Below are positions 34,910 to 46,896 of a stretch of 64,000 bases of DNA, in pieces (the stretch's first letter is position 1; each line of letters begins with the position of its first letter). Where the stretch lies: contig JAKOGH010000005.1 of the NCBI GenBank assembly GCA_024811115.1, positions 806,001 through 870,000 on the forward strand. The letters run 5' to 3'. The stretch is from Terana coerulea (Eukaryota > Basidiomycota > Agaricomycetes > Polyporales > Phanerochaetaceae). Made by a program: the position numbers and the translations under genes. Below the pieces are notes generated by a model, which was not told the DNA's origin, ran no database searches, and saw only the letters and a list, made by a program, of their open reading frames with translations.

Positions 34910-36484
34910 CTACGAGCAGGCGGTTCCCGATCGGCCTCTCTTCGTCGTCATCTTGGTCGTCGCGGTATCGTGGCTTCGCGTCTGGGGCGAAGTCGGGGAT
35001 CTGCTCCCGCGACGTCGTTCGCGCCAAGTGTTGCCGTGAAAGACTCCTCGGTAGGTGGATCTCCTGTCGGCTGGCAGCTCGATGCCGGACGAGGGTGTGA
35101 AGAAGGCAGGGAGGAAGAACAGCACTCTTCGGCTGCGCCGCCTCCGTGCGCGAGACGGCGTGCCGGGCGCATCTTGGCTGCTGGACAAGTACGACATGAC
35201 GCCGCTTGCGGCGCGGCGCACCGCACCGGCCACAGTGTAGCTGGGCGGTGGTGACGGGAAGGTGGTCTCTGAGGGCGACGGACTGGGTGGATAATCGAGT
35301 GCGACAGGAAGGAGGTGCATGTCGTCCTCGTCGTCAGACGTGATCGGAGATGGGCGAGGACGGAGGATTGGGGGTGTTCGCGCTGGAGGACGGGATGGCA
35401 AACCAGCCGAGGTCAAGGTACCACCGCTGGTTGCGCTTCTTCCAGCGCGGCATCATGACGTCGTACCCGCTCATGCGTCCAAGACTGTACTTCCTCTGCC
35501 GTGTGTGGGGGCCAGAGCCAGCCTGACCAGTCCACCGACAAGGACGAGCAGTCCTATCCACATCAGCGCCTTGCCCCAGTGGCCGAGGAACCCGACGAAC
35601 GCGGCGTCGTCGGCGTGCCAGCTGCTGCCGTAGTAGTGGCTGAAGAAAGCTGTGCGGCACCTCCTCCGGCAGCGCGTTCTTTCCGTAGAGCGACTTGGGC
35701 AGAATGCGGACCTCGCCCCCCGGCACGTCGGGCGTGAGGGGGTGCGCCGAGGTCCAGGCGCCGTACTGCGCAGAGAGGAACATGGGCCCCGTCGAGAACA
35801 TGACGGTGGGGTAGTTCAGGACCCACGAGAAGTCGAACGCGATCAGGTTGCGGATGGTCTGCGCCATGAACGGGTGGTTCTTCTCTGCAAACATGAGGTC
35901 GTTGGACACGCCGACAGGAATCGTCCTGGGCAGAATCACGGGGAAGGTGAGGAGAGGGTCCATCGGGCGCTGGCACCCGATATCGAGATCCATGTAGACA
36001 CCGCCGTAGTGGTAGAGGATGAAGTAGCGGATGGCGTCAGCGCGCTGGATGGGGTAGGTGTAGCCGTCGAAGGTGTCCAGGAACCAGGGATACTCCTTCG
36101 CGATGAACTCGCGCGAGCTCGCGTCTGTCCAGAGGATGTATTCGCTGCAGAGCGGCTTCAGAGACCCGAACACGGTCGCCCAGCGGGGTGCACTCACTAG
36201 TCAGGCATCATATCCCGGCAATGCTGCGAGATCTTTTCCCACTTCTTGGGTATCGTCTCCGACTTCCACGTCTGGTGGATGATACGCGGCACCAGCTCGA
36301 CTCTGCCATGTTGGGTAGCGTTCCAGCGAGCGTCCAAGAACGGGGCGTCGAGCTCTTCCTCGGTGATGTAGGCTGCGGGGTCAATGTGAAGGTAGTAGGA
36401 GATGGAGGAGAGCACGACGACGGTGCCGACGAGGAAGGTGGCGAGGAGACAGAGACATGTGTAGACCGTTCGACGGCGGGCCAT
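34910..36484 (-). CDS. GT32 mannosyltransferase of the inositolphosphoceramide (MIPC synthase, SUR1/CSH1-like) type
   Basis: Start MARRRTVYTCLCLLATFLVG (ATG at 36484) is a type II membrane anchor. The catalytic part has VELVPRIIHQTWKSETIPKK, then after one intron YEYILWTDASSREFIAKEYP, DAIRYFILYHYGGVYM and the DxD motif in DLDIGC. Then come NDLMFAEKNHPFM, FFSHYYGSSWHADDAAFVGF and a second membrane segment (ALMWIGLLVLVGGLVRLAL). The cytosolic tail GYDVMMPRWKKRNQRWYLDL, then DDEDDMHLLPVALDY, runs to a stop at 34910. SUR1-like enzymes add mannose to inositolphosphoceramide in the Golgi. Three one-base slips break the 3' half: an AAA at 35646-35648 (AA expected), a five-G run at 35507-35511 (six expected) and a five-G run at 35370-35374 (four expected). 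All are run-length changes and the corrected frame is continuous, so I do not call it a pseudogene. Confidence 0.85.
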
Positions 36485-36974
36485 GACGAGAAGAGAGGAA
36501 CGAGAGAAAAGAAAGGAATGGCAGTTGGAGTGACAAGCCGTTTAAGAAAGTGCGCAACTACGAGAGGGGAGGGGGCTGTCGTTTACCCACGCCGTCGCAC
36601 CGCCCAAGTTGCCTCTTCCGGCGGTGCCATCAGAAGATGTGGGCAGTGCCACTAGACGCCAGCGCCGAGTTGGCGGGGCCCGTAACGCTGCGCATTCGGC
36701 GGCCGCTCCACTACGCAGGCCACAGAGCTCAAACTGGTCCCGGAAGCCGTCCAGACGCGGGTATGCAATGTAGACCTTCACTCTGCCTGCACCGCCCACG
36801 GCAACGAGCCCACCTCGTTGTCGGCCGCGCAGATCTCGGGCCCCGTATCTCGAATCTAGCGCAGTAGAAACCATTCACACCCGATCGCACTCATCACAAA
36901 GATGTACACTACAGTTCTTTTCCAAGTTCTTTCCATATGATATCTCCTCTCGCTTCTGCGAATGTACGCCTTCT
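36485..36974. other. Intergenic spacer (490 bp)
   Basis: It is upstream of the GT32 gene and downstream of the SWT1-like gene, both on the minus strand. There is no supported gene; it should contain the GT32 promoter and the SWT1-like 3' UTR. Confidence 0.4.
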
Positions 36975-38516
36975 TCATATCCCAGTCGGCCGCAGAGGCG
37001 AGCTGAACACGCCCTGCACATGTTCGCCGACCGAGTGCAAGCCGTGCAGCAGGGGGCCGTCCTCAAACTTGCGGCCGACGTCGTCCAGGGCGGCGAGCGC
37101 GTGGACCCACGACTGGCGCGGCCAATCTTGTCCCCGCCGCCAGCCCCGATCCTCGTTCCTGCGGAGGAGAAACAGGCGCAGCGGCGGGTCGGACGTCTTC
37201 AGCGCACGCTTCGATCCCAAGTACTCCAGGCAGTCGCCGATGGTCCACGCCCGGAGCTCTTTCTTTCTGTACTCAGGAGCGTAGCGCGACTGAACTGGCG
37301 ATCCCGTGTCGCCCGTCGCGATGCGCACCCGTAGAGCGAGCTCTTTCAGGACGATCGCGAAGTGGTCGATGATCTGGAGGTGCAGTCCGTCCAAGGCGTG
37401 GCTGGGGATCCATTCGTCTTGGAATACGTAGGCGACAGAGTCCTCGTCGACGTCCATGCTGTCGTCATCGTCGGCCCGAGGAGCTTCGGTCTTGGCTAGA
37501 TGCTTCGCGTCCTCCGCCCACGTCGGGCGATATCTCGGCGTGACCTCTTGGACTCGAAACTTCGTCATATCCAGCTGCCAGTGTGCGGGGATAACTCCCT
37601 GCGCCATCGCACGACTTGACCATCTTTGTTTGAGTGGCTGTATGGTATCGAGTTCTGTAGTAGACGTCATTACGTGAATACTATGGTACTTGTGCAATAG
37701 CAACACACTCCATTGGCCATCCCCGCTCTCGCACTGCGTGCGTAATAGCACGTCGCTGGTTATAACCACTACGGTCCCCTTGGTCTTGAAAAACAACGCG
37801 CAATCCCAAATCGCGATGTCGTTCTTATGCTTCAGTTGATAATCTTCAGGCTTGATGCCTATAGTCTCAGGCCGCGCCTGGACCTTCCACGTCCGTTTCT
37901 CCTTGACTTTCTGCAACAGCAAAGTGGAGGCCTGTCGTGCAAACCACGAGATGCCCTGGCGGTTCTTCAAGCTGTAGAGCGCACCAAGAGTGCATGTCGA
38001 CATCTCCTCAGTCAAGAGGCACCAGGGTGAAAAAGATGGAAGCGCGCACCCGTCCAATTCAGAGAGCACCACGCTCGGTACAATTATGCTGATGGGAAGA
38101 TTCATGTTCTCTGCGTCATCGCCAAAGGCGTGCAGTACGTTCAGATGGTCTATCAAGACATTGGTGTCGAGAACGATGTAGTGCCTCGGCACGGGACCTG
38201 CGTGCGCAGGCTCCGCCTCCTGTAGCCAAACGCGAGCCACCGTCAAAGACCAGTCAGAACATGGCGAGAGTGTGCTCACGAGCATCTCAACATCGTTGGC
38301 AAAGTCGGATATCCTCGACAGAGTGTCATCGTTGACACTGAGCCCTGCTGAACCGGGCGGCCCAAGAAACCATCAGAGATCCAGACAGAACGTGTCACAT
38401 GCGCGGCCATGGAGAAAGATGGACTGACGGGTATCCTGTGCTGGAGGTCGTTGCCAAGCTCGCGGCGACCCGCCAGCTGGAGAGGCGTGCTGCGAAACGT
38501 TGTTAGTGGCGTACAT
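36975..38516 (-). CDS. SWT1-like PIN-domain RNA endonuclease
   Basis: The likely first exon begins MYATNNVSQHASPAGG (ATG complement 38514-38516). It is spliced to LSVNDDTLSRISDFANDVEM and then to the PIN core PRHYIVLDTNVLIDHLN (first catalytic Asp). A further intron joins VVLSELDG to LKNRQGISWFARQASTLL, and KHKNDIAIWDCALFFKTKG with ITSDVLLRTQCE supplies the later acidic residues. This is the arrangement of Swt1, an endonuclease that removes defective mRNPs at the nuclear pore. The C-terminal half (IPSHALDGLHLQIIDHFAIV, ALRVRIATGDTG, WTIGDCLEYLG) is helical, as in Swt1, and ends FSSPLRPTGI at 36975. The N-terminal exon choice is the weak point; the core is firm. Confidence 0.78.
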
Positions 38517-38621
38517 AGCAGCTAAGCGTACCTACAAGCTGGCTCTTCGGCTCTGGCAGCACTTGAATATATGCGCAGCCGCTTTATGATAATGCAATGT
38601 ATGATTCGATTCCGGCAGTGT

Positions 38622-38676
38622 ATGAGGAGAGGAGGAGAAGCAAGAGGGAGAGAGGAGGCAGAGAGAACAAAAGAAT
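38622..38676 (-). promoter_or_regulatory. CT-rich promoter tract upstream of the SWT1-like gene
   Basis: The plus strand is almost pure purine here (GAGGAGAGGAGGAGAAGCAA and onward), so it is a polypyrimidine tract in the sense of the minus-strand gene starting at 38516, about 105-160 bp upstream. CT-rich tracts are common core-promoter features in filamentous fungi. The rest of 38517-38958 holds nothing I can name except the 3' end of PCF11. Confidence 0.35.
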
Positions 38677-38958
38677 ACAATGATGAAGGTGGATGGGATA
38701 GTCGTGGTTGCAGACCAACCGCCGGCCACCTACGTTATTCGAGGCCCGTTGCATATCCTCACCTTGCGACAGTCACACAGTTCACGCGGGATCGCAGTCT
38801 ATGCAATTCAGCCTCGTATTCCTGTCAATGTATGCGGAATAGTACAAATGCACGGAGGCGCAATGATAATAACGTGAGGTATAAGGATAGATGTGGAAAG
38901 GAAAAACAAACGAGCTGAAGACAGTCTAAAGGCAGAAGATATCCATGTCCGAAAAAGT

Positions 38959-41505
38959 TCATGCAGATAGGGCTATCTTCTTCATCGGTGGCGTGCCATC
39001 CCGTTCCTGCGTCGTACCAGTGTCGTCCTCCGCCTTCCGCTTTGTCCCCTGCACCTTCGATGGTGACCCTGGCGGTGATCTCGACAACCGCGCCTTGGAC
39101 TCCTCGTCCTTAGCACCAGTCGCCCTTGGCGGCGTCCGCGATATCTCAGGCGTCCGTGACCTGCTGCGTCCACCGGCGATCTCAGTCCGCAAACGAGTAG
39201 CCAAGCTTGACTTGGATGACATCGCCTCTGCATGGCATGTCGCGTGGTATATCTGTACGTAACGAGGTCAGTGTATGCTCGTGCAAGTAGGGAGGCCGCC
39301 GTCGACGTACCCTATCATCCTTCTTGACGGCGTTCCGCCACACCCACTCCTCGTCATCCTCCATGAACTCAGACTTCATGGTCTCCTTACAGATCGGACA
39401 TGAGATAAGCTTCGCTTCGTCGCCCGGAGGCACGACAACAAACATCGCGCGCAGTTCAGCGTCACGCTGGGCAACCTCCTCTGCAGTCATGCCTTTGCCA
39501 TTCGTACGTGCATCTGCGCGACCCTTGCCCTTACATCCACTATGCCATTGTGCAGCCAGTCCTGGAACAATGATATCAGCCATGGAACGAAGCATACATA
39601 GAACAATGTGACTTACATCAATACCAACGAACCAGCTACGACTGTAACCTCGCGCAACTGTTTGGCTGGCCTTACGGTTCTGGGTAAAGTGCATGTCTAA
39701 ATGACTCTCCATCTTCTTCTTGCCCGCCGCGTCATCAGGAAATCGTATACCACACTGTTTACATTGCCCGGGTAAGTTGGCGTACAAAAACTTCGTAACA
39801 TCGGGACGTTGCCTATAGATAGCATTTAGTCAGGAACATGGATCATACGAAGATGAGTGGACGTACTTGAGAATGTCAGCGCTAGTAAGTTTGACGCCGA
39901 CGGCCAGTACAGCGTTGCGGTACTCCCGCGCAGCTTCCTTGACCGGATCAACCTTCTCTTCCGCCTTGGCCGTTGCGCCGGCACCGGTAGGCGTGCTAGA
40001 CGACGAGAGTACACCGGACTTCAAAAGGGAGCTGAACAGCGATGAGATATTGACGGGCACGGCGGAGGCGGGCGAAGGTTCTGGAGCTGTAGACGGGCCG
40101 GCACCAGCAGATTGATACGCTGAGCCGTTAACATGTTCGGGCTGACTGGACGCATAAGGAGGGTAGGACTGCTGCGCAGACGGGTAAGCGGGCTGCGGTA
40201 CCGGGGGATGGACAACTGGAGCTGGCGCTTGATATGGCACTTGCGGTACAGGAGGCATCGGTGCTACAGGAGGAGTGGGGTTCATTGTCCGAAGCTGTGC
40301 TAGGATCTGCCCAAGCTCTGGTTGAGAGACCCCGGCCTGGACAAGTTTGCGTAACTGAGGAAAAGTTAGCATGTGTGTTGATAGAAGTAAAGCAAGGAAC
40401 AAACCTGATACAAAACGCCAATTTGGTTTTGTGCCTGCTTGTCATATGGGTTCGCTTGGAGAAGACGTTGCTTTGCGCTCAGGACAAACTCAAGTTCGCT
40501 CAAAACCTGGCTAGGGTTTATGGGGGCTTGGCCGTTGCCGCTCGAAGACTGCATGCTCGAAGTCAGGCGATATACGAGACTGAGAGTTTCAAATATGCGT
40601 ACCCCTTGCGCATTCTCGCCCCATATGTGGCGCTCGATTGCAACTTGAGGGATGGGCCCGAATAGTTCTCGTTGGTTAGGCGCGCCTATACGCCATGTCA
40701 GAAGCATCTCCTCCATCTTGCTGCGGGTGCTCTGGTCAACCTGATCATAGGTATCGAGGAACAACCTGACGACGACGGCAGTGAACTGGCGGGCATACGG
40801 TTCGAAGACATTCTTGGAGATGGCATCCAACAAGTAGAAAGCGGGCAGCTTCATCCACGGCGGTACCTATGGGCGTCAAAGCCAACAGAGGACAACAAGT
40901 CAGCAAACCGCAATGCGAACGCAAAAGAGGGGAAGGGAGTATGGGAGGGGGAAACACGGGCTTGACATGCGTAGAACACAACGATGTCGCTCAGACGTCC
41001 GCCAAGGCAACGCGTAGGCATGCTGGCCTGCGCAATGCTCCACCTGAGACCCGCGTGTGTTTTACTCATGCCGGGGCGAACTACGCTACATACATGCACA
41101 CCGTACTACATGACGACGAGCCGTTGCGAGACCGCATCCAAAACATGCAATCCCTTCCAACTCGTGTGTGCCCCGAAGTAGTACCGATGAGTGTGTGGGG
41201 GATAGATCGGATGACTCACCCTTCGGATATGTTGTTCGATGCATTGTACGACAATGTCGGCATATCGAGAGTACTCTTGGGCCATGATTGAGAGGGCCTG
41301 TATAATCGGTCTAGAGTTGACGGTCAGCTCAGCAAGACGGTTGGCATAGTCCCGTCGGAAATAGTTGGGATCCGCGTAGTAAACCTGCTGAGGGGGGAGG
41401 CGGGGGTTGCTGGTAGAAGTTGGTCGGTGGCACAGGCTGAGGGGGATACGTCTGCGCAGGATAGGCCATGTGGCCGTACGTCTGGCTCTGCGTGTACGTC
41501 GACAT
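38959..41505 (-). CDS. PCF11: mRNA 3'-end processing factor Pcf11 (cleavage factor IA subunit)
   Basis: The start MSTYTQSQTYGHMAYPAQTY opens a short proline-rich leader. A CTD-interacting domain follows: NYFRRDYANRLAELTVNSRP, IIQALSIMAQEYSRYADIVV, an intron, then WMKLPAFYLLDAISKNVFEP, QFTAVVVRLFLDTYDQVDQS and KMEEMLLTWR. After a Gln/Pro/Ala-rich middle and a small helical block (NISSLFSSLLKSGVLSSSST), two zinc-binding motifs appear: CKQCGIRFPDDAAGKKKMES with HLDMHF, and CPICKETMKSEFMEDDEEWV followed after an intron by IYHATCHAEA. This order is diagnostic for Pcf11, which binds the RNA polymerase II CTD and couples cleavage/polyadenylation to termination. A six-G run at 41392-41397 (five expected) shifts the frame inside the Pro-rich leader just before QQVYYADPNYF. 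The C-terminus is basic and ends MKKIALSA. Confidence 0.92.
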
Positions 41506-42103
41506 CGCTCGAGCACTCAGACCAGCAGAAGGGGACACAGGGGCGGGTCGAGAGGCGTCGTTGAGTGGAGCTCAAGGATACCTCAGGGTCGTCAAACAGA
41601 ACGATGCCGATGGATTCCAGGCGGGGGATGCAAGCAGTCCGTAGCGGTTGGCTTTCTACAAAAGCTCTTACAGCGGCTCGCAAGCACGTCGGTCGAGGGG
41701 ATGCAAACTACAGAGTAGTCGATGGTCAAGGTGTGAAAAACGCCGCAGCGCCCCGTTCCGACTGACAATACCCCCTTATTTGGAACTCCGAAAGTGCCGG
41801 TTCGGGCGCTCCATGCCACGTCGGCACAGACTCGGTCCCAGCTCTTACCGGATTCGGATAGCAGCCCAGACCGCCCGCCCGACAGGCCAAATCATCCCCC
41901 CAACACCGCCGTCGCCCTCCTCAAGACCTCTACTCAGCAGTAAGTGTCGAAACTATGATTCTGTAGGGTGCTGGGAGAGGATAGGATGCTGCTGGAGAAG
42001 TTTTGGGAGGTTTCAAGACGAAAGAAGTGGAGGGAATGGATGGATGGCGGAGGCTTAGGTCCGATGCGCTTGAGCAGCTCACTTACACTCGCTTTCTTTC
42101 AAG
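41506..42103. promoter_or_regulatory. Divergent promoter region PCF11 / RPL9
   Basis: This 598-bp gap separates two divergent start codons. Frames within it are unsupported. It must drive the strongly expressed ribosomal protein gene, but I find no certain TATA element. Confidence 0.4.
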
Positions 42104-42843
42104 ATGCGGGACATTCTCAAGACCGAAGAACTCGAAATCCCAGACGGTGTCGACGTTACCGTCAAGTCCCGCATCGTCACTGTGACGGGCCCCCGCGGCA
42201 CCCTCACGAAGAACCTCAGGCACGCTGATGTCGACATCCGGCTGGTCAAGGGCAAGGTCAACAAGGTCACCTTCGCGGTTTGGCAGGGTGGCCGCAAGCA
42301 CGTCGCCGTCCTCCGCACCCTCCGGAGTCTGATCAACAACCTGATCACTGGTGTCACCAAGGTGCGCCTCGCACGGTTGTCTTCGTCAGAACACATAACC
42401 CACAATACTTCGCTCCCTAGGGCTTCCAATACAAGATGCGTGCCGTCTATGCCCATTTCCCAATCAACTGCATCATCCAGGAGTCCGGCCAAAAGCTCGA
42501 GATCCGCAACTTCTTGGGCGAGAAGGTACGCAGTGTTGACGCGAAATAGATTTCATCCAATTCACACTATCCATATAGCTCGTCCGTCACGTCGCCATGC
42601 TTGACGGTGTCACTGTTGCCGAATCCAAGGCGCAGAAGGACGAGCTCATTCTTGAGGGTAACGATGTCCAGAACGTGTCACAATCAGGTGTGTCCTTTAG
42701 CATGTATGTGTGTACATTCCATACTCAACGATAACATCATAGCGGCCTCGATCCAGGGTATCTGTCGGGTGCGGAACAAGGATATCCGTAAATTCTTGGA
42801 TGGTATCTACGTCTCCGAGAAGGCGACCGTTGCATCGGGGTAA
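42104..42843 (+). CDS. RPL9: 60S ribosomal protein L9 (uL6)
   Basis: The reading [112 protein letters not shown] and [20 protein letters not shown] is eukaryotic L9 from end to end, about 190 residues. Three small introns interrupt it (after GVTK, after LGEK and after NVSQS). The stop is TAA at 42841-42843. It binds 23S-like rRNA near the sarcin-ricin loop in the large subunit. No disruption is seen. Confidence 0.97.
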
Positions 42844-43083
42844 CTTAATTGATACTCCATTTTTTCATTGTTATGCTGGTGGTGGTTCCGGTCTCCTGTA
42901 TTACTCTCACACGCCAAAAGCTGCACGTCGCATGTCCCAATCCTTTACGCTTTCGCTTATGATATGACTATGTTGCGCTTCATTGCTAAGACAGTCAAGT
43001 GACGCATAGGCTGAAATTTCAGATGATGTTGCAACAGTAAGGACTTGTGACATGAGTTCATCTCGGGTGGGTCCAACTGAACA

Positions 43084-44186
43084 TCACGGTATGAACGGAA
43101 TCTTTGTACCAACTCTCGATTTGTACTGGACGTAATCTTGTCCAAAGAATCGTTGCAGGGCTTGCTCCTCGACTGTGTCTGAATGAGCCGGGTATGTCGT
43201 AGGAATAGCATCGCAACTCACATTTTATTCTGGAGCTGAAGAACCTCCACAGAACAATAGTGAAGAACACAAAGCTCACTGGGTTCTGCAGAACGAGTTG
43301 CGTTCCAATGGCCCAATAGAAGAACCCAGTGTAAGATGGGTGACGGAGCCATCTGTGTGTGATTCAGTGAGTATGGTTATAATACACCGTAGGATTTCAG
43401 CATACGCGTATATGCCGTCTGTGACCAGACTGTGTGACTCCGCTTTCTTGAACGCGACTTGGTGGGAGAAGTTGGTCGCTGCGTGTATCATGGCGCCGGA
43501 TCGCAAGGCTTGCCCTAACAGGACGAGAGCAATGCCTGGAGCACACGTCTTCAACAGCAATATGATGAGATAGGCGTCGCACGTACCAACTAACGAAACA
43601 TTTGGGAAGGTTTTCGCGGTCGGCTTGAACCAAAGGGTCACAAGATACTCAAACAGCGCAACGCCATGCGCGATGTGGTACATGGCCCCATTCTCCAGCA
43701 GGAAGGCTAATCAATAACATGTTATTGACTGAATTTCGATCACACTGTAGAGTACTGACAGTCAACACTACACTTCTCCCTATTCCATCCTGCCGTGACT
43801 GCGAATTCGCCCCAGTGGAATGCAGCCCAAGCCGCGACGAAGAAGCCGAGTTGATATGTGGCCCACCAATATGTATATCCACCAGAGATAAAAAGTGACA
43901 TTCCCAAAGCAAAGATAGAGCCAAGCAAGAAAGAGATAGTAGATGCAGCTAGGGGCGTATTAGGGATGCGGCTATTCGTCTTGGGTAGTGAGGCTATTGG
44001 TCTTGTCTCCAGAGAGCTCTGCGGCTGCGCGGCAGCCCTCGGCGGCGTAGGATATCTTCTGGGCCTTCGTGCACTGGCACGCCGTTGGAAGCCGACATGG
44101 TCGTGAGGTGCTGAGATGCATGGTGTACAGACAAAAGGATGGCAGAGCCAAGGGGCGTTGTTTGGCGTTGTTGGCGGCACGATCAT
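43084..44186 (-). CDS. STE14: Protein-S-isoprenylcysteine O-methyltransferase (ICMT, STE14 type)
   Basis: This ER membrane enzyme methylates the C-terminal prenylcysteine of Ras/Rho proteins and mating pheromones. Exons give a hydrophobic start (NTPLAASTISFLLGSIFALG), GFFVAAWAAFHWGEFAVTAG, WNREKCSVD, AFLLENGAMYHIAHGVALFE, GQALRSGAMIHAATNFSHQV, ESHSLVTDGIYA, WLRHPSYTGFFYWAIGTQLV, and a last exon VEEQALQRFFGQDYVQYKSR with VGTKIPFIP, stop at 43084. RHPSY and the E-E near the C-terminus are the family's SAM/substrate motifs. The start is uncertain: in the core frame the nearest ATGs are at 44186 and 44291, while an ATG at about 44102 (MSASNGVPVHEGPEDILRRR) looks more natural but is out of frame with the core, perhaps through another one-base slip. 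Confidence 0.88.
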
Positions 44187-44258
44187 GGTGAGCGCGCCTT
44201 TCGCACGCCGCGTTCCGTCTGCAAGTCCTTTTCGCAGTGTGTTTGACTCCAGCGGGCC

Positions 44259-46831
44259 ATGCTCAGCAGACTGGGCTTCTGGAGGAGGCACGTCAGTCCC
44301 AAATGGCTCCCCTCTCGAGTTTCCTCATGTCACTATGCGACTGCTGCAACCACCCTGCCAAATGACCCTTCCCAGTTTCGAAACATGGCCCTGGTGGCTC
44401 ACATAGGTATGCCTGAAACCTCTTCCACGTACTTGCACCTCTAATAGCAGCGATCAAGACTCAGGAAAGACGACCTTGACAGAATCAATACTGCTTAAGT
44501 CCGACTACCTCGTTGAAGCCGGCTCCGTGGACACTGGCAGCACGACCACAGACTTCCTGCCTGCCGAACGTGAGCGAGGCATCACCATCCAGTCTGCTAG
44601 TATACCGGTCAAATGGCACGATCAGACATTCAACCTGATAGACACTCCCGGACACGCCGACTTCGGAATGGAGGTTGAAAGCGCAAGCCGGGTCATTGAC
44701 GGAGCTGTCGTATTGATAGACTCAGTCGAGGGCGTCGAGCCTCAAACCAAGGGTGTATGGCGTCAGCTTGATAGGTGAGCAGATTCTCCAGGTGAGGTTG
44801 ACGTGGGAACTTCGCAGACTTACGCTAACAAAGGGTAATTATGCCAGATATGGTGTCCGTTCTAGGATCATGTTTTTGAACAAGCTCGACCGAACGGGAG
44901 CCTCTTTCCGTACCTCATTGCTATCCTTGCTCTCACACCGACTCCACCCGAAACCTATGGTCCTGGCTCTTCCTGTTGCTTCATTCGAACCTTCCGATTA
45001 CCACCGTGCCGAGCCGGGCATTCAGGGCATTGTTGACCTGGTACGGTGGGAAGTGTGGAAATGGGATAGCGAAGGCAACCATACAAAACATGCTCTACCT
45101 GTGGACGCCGAAGAGGTGCAAAAAGCCGAGCTGTTCCCCAAGGATCACCCTATTGTGCCTCACCTCATACCCGCAAGAACAGCTCTTATGGACAACCTCT
45201 CTATGTTCTCAGACAGCCTTATGGAGACTTTACTGAGCCTTCCATCGAGCCCCTCGGCCTACCTGACCGTGCCCCACGATCAGATCATATCAGAGCTACG
45301 TGCGGCTACTTTGCGGAATGATATACTACCCGTTCTTTGTGGGTCGGCCTTCAAGCACGTTGGCACGGAACTCGTCCTCGACTATGTCGGAGCCTTGCTA
45401 CCCAGCCCTGTCGACGTAGTCGAGAATGTTCCTCAACAAAACGCCCCTCTGCGTATGCTAGCGTGGAAGGTGGCTTGGGATAAACGAAAAGGATGGATGA
45501 CATTTGTGCGAGTGTATTCAGGCAAGTGCTCTATCATCTCTCGATGAGCAGTGTCAATAACATGGGCACACAGGGACTCTCAAGCAACAAACGAGCATCT
45601 TCAACGCCACTCGAGGACAACGAGAGAAAATATCGAAACTCCAACTGCTGTACGCAAACCGCACAGAGGAAGTCGAGACCTTGTCCTTCGGTTCAGTTGG
45701 TGTCATTCTGGGCTGCAAGTATACTCGCACGGGCGACACATTAACTGCCTCGGGTAGCGACGCAGCCGACAGCGCCCTCCCGAACATTACACCGCCAGCC
45801 TCCGTCATGTCCACGTCCGTGATCCCCCAATCGCACGCCGATTTGCAGCCTGTGCAGAACGCGCTGCATGCGTTGGCGCGCACCGACCCCTCGGTCCGTA
45901 TCGAATCACAGGAAGGTCAGACTATTGTGCACGGCCTGGGCGCGTTGCACCTGGAGATCGTGGAGAGCCGCCTGCGAGACGAGTGGCACGTCAACTTCGA
46001 GTTCGGCAAGCGACGGGTCGGGTACCGCCAAGGGCTTGGGACAAACGCCGTAACAGAGGCTCCCCGCCCATGGCTCACCGAGATTGCGGGGAAGCCTGTT
46101 GAGGTGAGCTTCGACTTCGAGGTCCGTGCACTTGAGGATGGCGAAGCGGGCGAGCCCGCCTGGGACGGCAATGTCGTCCTGGCCAAGAATGGTCAACCGT
46201 TGGGCGCACCGGAGACGTACGTCAATCAGCAAGACCCGTGGGCGAATATCTCGCAGGGGGTGTACAATGCGCTCTCCGCCTCGCCGCACACGGGCCTGCC
46301 GATGAGCCGCGTGCGCGTGAAGGTGAAGAGCTACGGTTACCCGCTGCAGGTTTCATCCTCTGTGCTCGCTGGCGGCGCAACTGTCATTCTCCGGAATCAT
46401 TTTAAGCTTGCTGGTATGGGCCCGCTCATGGAGCCGTACATCCGCCTGAAGATCACCTGTAACGAAGAGACGCTGGGCAAGGTCGTGAAGGACCTGACCG
46501 AACATGGCGGCGAGGTGATGGGCCTCGCAGAAAGCTCCACCGGCGTGTCGGACGGCGACCAGGAGGTCACACCGTACCCGACCGACGGCGTCTACATCCC
46601 CCTGCCATCCTCTCGCCGTCTGTAGCTGGCCCGAAGGACAAGTCGTCCGCGTCGATGCGGCGTGCCGTGCATGCGCTGGCGCCGCTCAGCCAGATGCTCG
46701 ACTACTCGAGCCGGCTGCGCGCGCTATCGGGCGGGCACGGCCTGTTTGAGATGGAGAACGCGGGGTTCAGGCAGGTGACACATACGCGGAGGACAGAGAT
46801 TTTGCAGGAGATGGGTCTCGCCTCGGTGTGA
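44259..46831 (+). CDS. MEF2: Mitochondrial elongation factor G2 / ribosome-releasing factor 2
   Basis: A basic leader [20 protein letters not shown] (mitochondrial presequence) precedes the GTPase motifs: G1 AHIDSGKTT (spliced between I and D), G2 [12 protein letters not shown]3 DTPGHADF, G4 NKLDRTG and G5 CGSAFKH. Domains II-V follow ([78 protein letters not shown]). EF-G2 splits mitochondrial ribosomes with RRF during recycling. Near the end a five-C run at 46598-46602 (six expected) gives an early stop at 46624; with the extra base the protein reads [60 protein letters not shown] and GLASV, stop 46829-46831. The gene is head-to-head with ICMT. Confidence 0.93.
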
Positions 46832-46896
46832 ACGTGGTTCTTTAATACATGTATCCGTACATCCATTCTCGTATTATCTGTATCATACATATGTTG

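Noticed and set aside
34910..35660. GT32 gene as a pseudogene
   Set aside because: All three breaks are one-base run-length changes and the corrected reading matches the family through to the C-terminal tail, so sequence error is the simpler explanation.
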